Assembly: GCF_009649685.1 (NCBI RefSeq)
Contig: NZ_WJPK01000001.1
Coordinates: 872,760-936,759 of the forward strand
Length of the DNA: 64,000 nucleotides
Source of the DNA: Flavobacteriaceae bacterium EG-1
GTDB taxonomy: Bacteria > Bacteroidota > Bacteroidia > Flavobacteriales > Flavobacteriaceae
Reading direction: 5' to 3'
Part shown: piece by piece, positions 61,428 through 64,000 of the stretch
Numbering within the stretch: the stretch's first letter is position 1
How the letters are laid out: each line of letters opens with the position of its first letter
Program-made: the position numbers and the translations under genes
The notes under the pieces: generated by a model
Database searches by the model: none
What the model was told of the DNA's origin: nothing
Seen by the model: only the letters and a program-made list of their open reading frames with translations

Positions 61428-61904
61428 ATGGATACAAATCTAACAGTGGTGAACGTGCTAATTGTAGCATCTGTCTTTGCACCACTTTTCATACTTATAA
61501 ATATTGGCAATAAAAACAAAAGAAAGATTAGCAAGCAATTTAAGTCCCTAGCCCATAAGTATATGTTGAATATTACAAATCAAGAATATTGGGGTAACGC
61601 TTTAATTGGTATAGATGTTAACAAGCAAAAATTACTGTTTTTACGGTTAGAAAATGACTCTTTTACAGAGTATCAGATTGATTTAACTAAAGTGGTTGTA
61701 TGTAAAATAAACGCTACTTATAAAAGTAAAAAGACTAAACAGAAGAAAGAGAATATTTTAGAAAAAGTTGACCTTCAATTATATTTTCCTGGTCATACTT
61801 CCAATTTAATTTCACTTAATTTTTATGATCATAATCGTTTGTTTAATGAAAATCTCGAAGTAATGAGGGCTGAGAAATGGAAAGGATTAATTATGAAACA
61901 ATAA
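61428..61904 (+). CDS. Small membrane-anchored protein, flavobacterial type
   Basis: A 158-residue protein. I start at the ATG at 61428 so that TVVNVLIVASVFAPLFILINIG is an N-terminal span (about 5-26). The cytoplasmic remainder has IGIDVNKQKLLFLRLEN and TEYQIDLTKVVVCKINATY, a beta-rich module I have seen in short flavobacterial proteins of unknown role. Ends at hairpin H copy 2. Confidence 0.72.
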   Translation: MDTNLTVVNVLIVASVFAPLFILINIGNKNKRKISKQFKSLAHKYMLNITNQEYWGNALIGIDVNKQKLLFLRLENDSFTEYQIDLTKVVVCKINATYKSKKTKQKKENILEKVDLQLYFPGHTSNLISLNFYDHNRLFNENLEVMRAEKWKGLIMKQ

Positions 61905-61919
61905 TGTTTAATACATTAG

Positions 61920-61943
61920 AACCTATAACGAAAGTTATAGGTT
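61920..61943 (+). terminator. Hairpin repeat H, copy 2, terminator
   Basis: AACCTATAAC-GAAA-GTTATAGGTT, perfect 10-bp stem with a GAAA tetraloop, followed by CTTTGTT. Same as 60692-60715 apart from one base. Confidence 0.85.
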
Positions 61944-62041
61944 CTTTGTTCTATATAATTATCTTATCTTCAAATTATAAAAAATAACATCACTATTCAA
62001 ATACACAATTACATACTGAAATAAAAAAATGTAAGTTAACA

Positions 62042-63502
62042 ATGCATAAAATAAAACTGATTTTTATAGCAGTCTCTTTATTCAATATTGCTACAATTAT
62101 TGCCCAATCTAAACTAAAAAACAAAAAGCCGAATGTCCTTTTTATTATAGCTGATGATTTAACAGCGACAGCCTTATCTTCTTACGAGAATCAGGCAATT
62201 AAGACACCCAATATAGATGCTCTAGCGGCACAAGGAACACGCTATACAAGAACATATACGCAATATCCTGTTTGTGGACCATCTCGTGCTTCTTTACTTT
62301 TTGGCTATTACCCTAATGCAACACAAACTTATGGATATGTAAGTGGCAGAGAAAACGTTGGGCCTAATCGTAAATCTTTACCGCAGGTTTTTAAAGACCA
62401 TGGATATTATACGGCACGTGTGAGTAAAATTTACCATATGGGTGTTCCCATCGATATTGAAAAAGGGTCTAATGGTAAGGATGATGAAGCTTCATGGACA
62501 GAACGTTTTAATAGTCAAGGACCAGAGTGGCAAGCGAAAGGCGAAGCTGAACTCGTTCAAAACAATCCATATGGAAACCTACCTAGAAAAGGAGGTAATG
62601 TAATGACAATTGTAAAAGCTGATGGTGACGATTTGGAACATTCCGATGGCAGAACTGCACGTAAAACTTCCGAATTAATTCGTAAACATAAAAATGAACC
62701 CTTCTTTTTAGCGGTAGGTTTGGTACGACCACACGTTCCGTTTGTTGCTCCTAAAAAATATTTTGAACCATATCCGCAACAACAAATTGTTTTACCACCT
62801 AAAGTAGAGAATGATTGGGATGATATTCCTGCAAGAGGAATTAATTATGTAACCAGTGTAAATGGCCAAATGTCGGAAGAACAAGAACGAAAAGCTGTGG
62901 CTGCTTATTATGCATCTGTTACTTATATGGATGTGCAAGTAGGTAAAATATTAAACACCTTAAAAGAAGAAGGTTTAGAAGATAATACCATCGTTGTTTT
63001 TACTTCAGATCATGGTTTTCATTTGGGTGAACATCGTTTTTGGATGAAGGTGAGTTTGCATGAAGAATCGGTTCGTGTACCTATGATTATTAAAGTACCA
63101 GGGAAAACTTCAGCCGTATGTAATTCATTTACAGAATTATTAGATCTCTACCCTACATTAATAGATTTAGCTGGAATTAAAAACAATAAAAATTTACAAG
63201 GAAAAAATATAAGAGCAACCTTAGACAATCCATTAACCTCGGTACGTGATATGGCTTTTTCTGTAAGTCAAGGGGGGAAATCTTTTTTAGTACGTACAGA
63301 CAAATGGGCTTATATTCAATATGATGAAGATGCCGGTTCTGGCATGGAATTATTTGACATGGATTTAGACCCCAAACAGTACAATAATTTAGCAGGAAAT
63401 CCTAATTACGTAATGGTATTAAAGGAGATGCAGCAAAAACTAAAATCAAAATTAGCCGCAGTTAGAACTAATGATTTAGGTATCAATTATGAAAATAAAT
63501 AG
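62042..63502 (+). CDS. Secreted sulfatase (iduronate-2-sulfatase-like)
   Basis: A 486-residue sulfatase with a signal peptide (about 1-21). Metal aspartates D38/D39 in FIIADDL, and the formylglycine motif C78-G-P-S-R in YPVCGPSRASLLFGYYP. VGLVRPHVPFVAPKKYFEPYP and VFTSDHGFHLGEHRFWMK are typical of the iduronate-2-sulfatase (S1_7-like) group. It needs the maturase anSME or FGE, not seen here. Likely removes sulfate from algal or host glycans. A sialidase-like gene follows after 38 bases. Confidence 0.93.
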   Translation: MHKIKLIFIAVSLFNIATIIAQSKLKNKKPNVLFIIADDLTATALSSYENQAIKTPNIDALAAQGTRYTRTYTQYPVCGPSRASLLFGYYPNATQTYGYVSGRENVGPNRKSLPQVFKDHGYYTARVSKIYHMGVPIDIEKGSNGKDDEASWTERFNSQGPEWQAKGEAELVQNNPYGNLPRKGGNVMTIVKADGDDLEHSDGRTARKTSELIRKHKNEPFFLAVGLVRPHVPFVAPKKYFEPYPQQQIVLPPKVENDWDDIPARGINYVTSVNGQMSEEQERKAVAAYYASVTYMDVQVGKILNTLKEEGLEDNTIVVFTSDHGFHLGEHRFWMKVSLHEESVRVPMIIKVPGKTSAVCNSFTELLDLYPTLIDLAGIKNNKNLQGKNIRATLDNPLTSVRDMAFSVSQGGKSFLVRTDKWAYIQYDEDAGSGMELFDMDLDPKQYNNLAGNPNYVMVLKEMQQKLKSKLAAVRTNDLGINYENK

Positions 63503-63540
63503 TATATCTTATAATTGGCACTTTATGTATAATTTAAAAA

Positions 63541-64000
63541 ATGAATAATAGAAACATAGGCTGTAACACTCTAGTATATAGCAGAGTTGCAATATTTACA
63601 CTTAGTTTAATTATATTAATCAATTGTTCTACATCATGCTCAAGTATTCAAAGTAAAAGCATAAGTAATAATCTTTCAGGAATAACAGCTGCAACTACAC
63701 CTTTAATATTAAAACCTTCAGAAAACAATCCTCGAAATAGTGAAGGTGATTTTATTAGGTTAAAAGATGGACGAATTTTATTCATTTATAGTAGATATAG
63801 TGGTAATTCTGCAAGTGACCATGCACCGGCCTCATTAGCGACAAGATATTCTATTGACAAAGGAAAAACATGGACAATGAAGGATGAGATTATTGTAAGT
63901 AATGAAGGAGGATTGAACGTTATGTCTGTTTCTTTATTACGACTACAAAACGGCAGCATTGCGTTATTCTACCTGCTAAAAAACTCAAATAAAGATGCTT
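63541..64000 (+). CDS. Sialidase/BNR-repeat family lipoprotein, 3' end outside window
   Basis: I translated this frame from the ATG at 63541 to the window edge (153 codons, open). A lipoprotein signal ends LIILINC (C29). The mature part shows the sialidase-type start: a polar strand, then RNSEGDFIRLKDGRILFIYSR and SIDKGKTWTM, an S-x-D-x-G-x-x-W Asp-box. Outer-surface glycan hydrolase or binding protein, paired with the sulfatase. Catalytic part beyond the first blades cannot be judged. Confidence 0.83.
   Translation, partial: MNNRNIGCNTLVYSRVAIFTLSLIILINCSTSCSSIQSKSISNNLSGITAATTPLILKPSENNPRNSEGDFIRLKDGRILFIYSRYSGNSASDHAPASLATRYSIDKGKTWTMKDEIIVSNEGGLNVMSVSLLRLQNGSIALFYLLKNSNKDA

Overview
This AT-rich window looks like a chromosome segment of a marine Flavobacteriaceae bacterium (Bacteroidota). 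The signs are promoters of the Bacteroidota type (TAnnTTTG at -7, for example ahead of the serine tRNA and the TIR gene), no clear Shine-Dalgarno sites, and typical flavobacterial genes (DUF6090 and DUF6952 families, a RibBA with a decayed second domain, a one-gene LptF/LptG permease, a two-motif CDGSH protein). No genus is claimed.

Layout. 1-2185 (-): 5-oxoprolinase operon pxpABC, with pxpC cut by the window edge. 2562-3580 (+): a zinc-motif protein with a nuclease-like core and a repeat-built membrane protein, closed by a strong terminator. After a roughly 850-bp spacer, 4481-8667 holds a secreted Ig-like protein, a Tat-exported Gfo/Idh oxidoreductase paired with an AraD1/GguC-like protein, and a lactonase. 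8718-10424 (-) is a TIR protein with a coiled coil, one membrane span and a DUF1566 sensor-like domain. 10616-20782 holds a nucleoside hydrolase-like protein, a minus-strand housekeeping run (tilS, dsbD, penicillin acylase, yifB/comM), an FMN reductase and a DUF1624-like membrane protein.

21.1-37.5 kb is the accessory heart of the window. Every gene lies on the + strand, most are single-gene units, and several boundaries carry imperfect palindromes. Some units end in TAACG directly at the stop codon, and others begin after a GTTA-containing right half, which resembles integron attC architecture. The region holds five DUF6090 paralogues with a constant N-terminus and variable C-terminus. Three of these follow a 38-codon leader ORF of identical length whose stop overlaps the gene start. 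Other cargo: an alpha/beta hydrolase, a class III cyclase, a second methionine aminopeptidase, two Crp/Fnr regulators, a CxxCH lipoprotein, DinB, a ChbG-type deacetylase and small unknowns. No integrase is present in the window.

37.6-56.7 kb returns to core functions: a CBM48-HhH fusion, YHYH and CDGSH proteins, lpdA, nhaC, a peroxide/thiol block (2-Cys peroxiredoxin, thioredoxin, DUF6952, tpx), dgkA, an LTA-synthase-like sulfatase, ftsK-lolA-lptG-ribBA, then a minus-strand block (DUF1080, DegT aminotransferase, nitroreductase, TauE/SafE). 56.9-60.3 kb is a barrel protein, a type I periplasmic binding protein and a histidine kinase without a response regulator. It is followed by tRNA-Ser(TGA), two small unknown genes flanked by twin hairpins, and a sulfatase plus a sialidase-like gene cut by the right edge.
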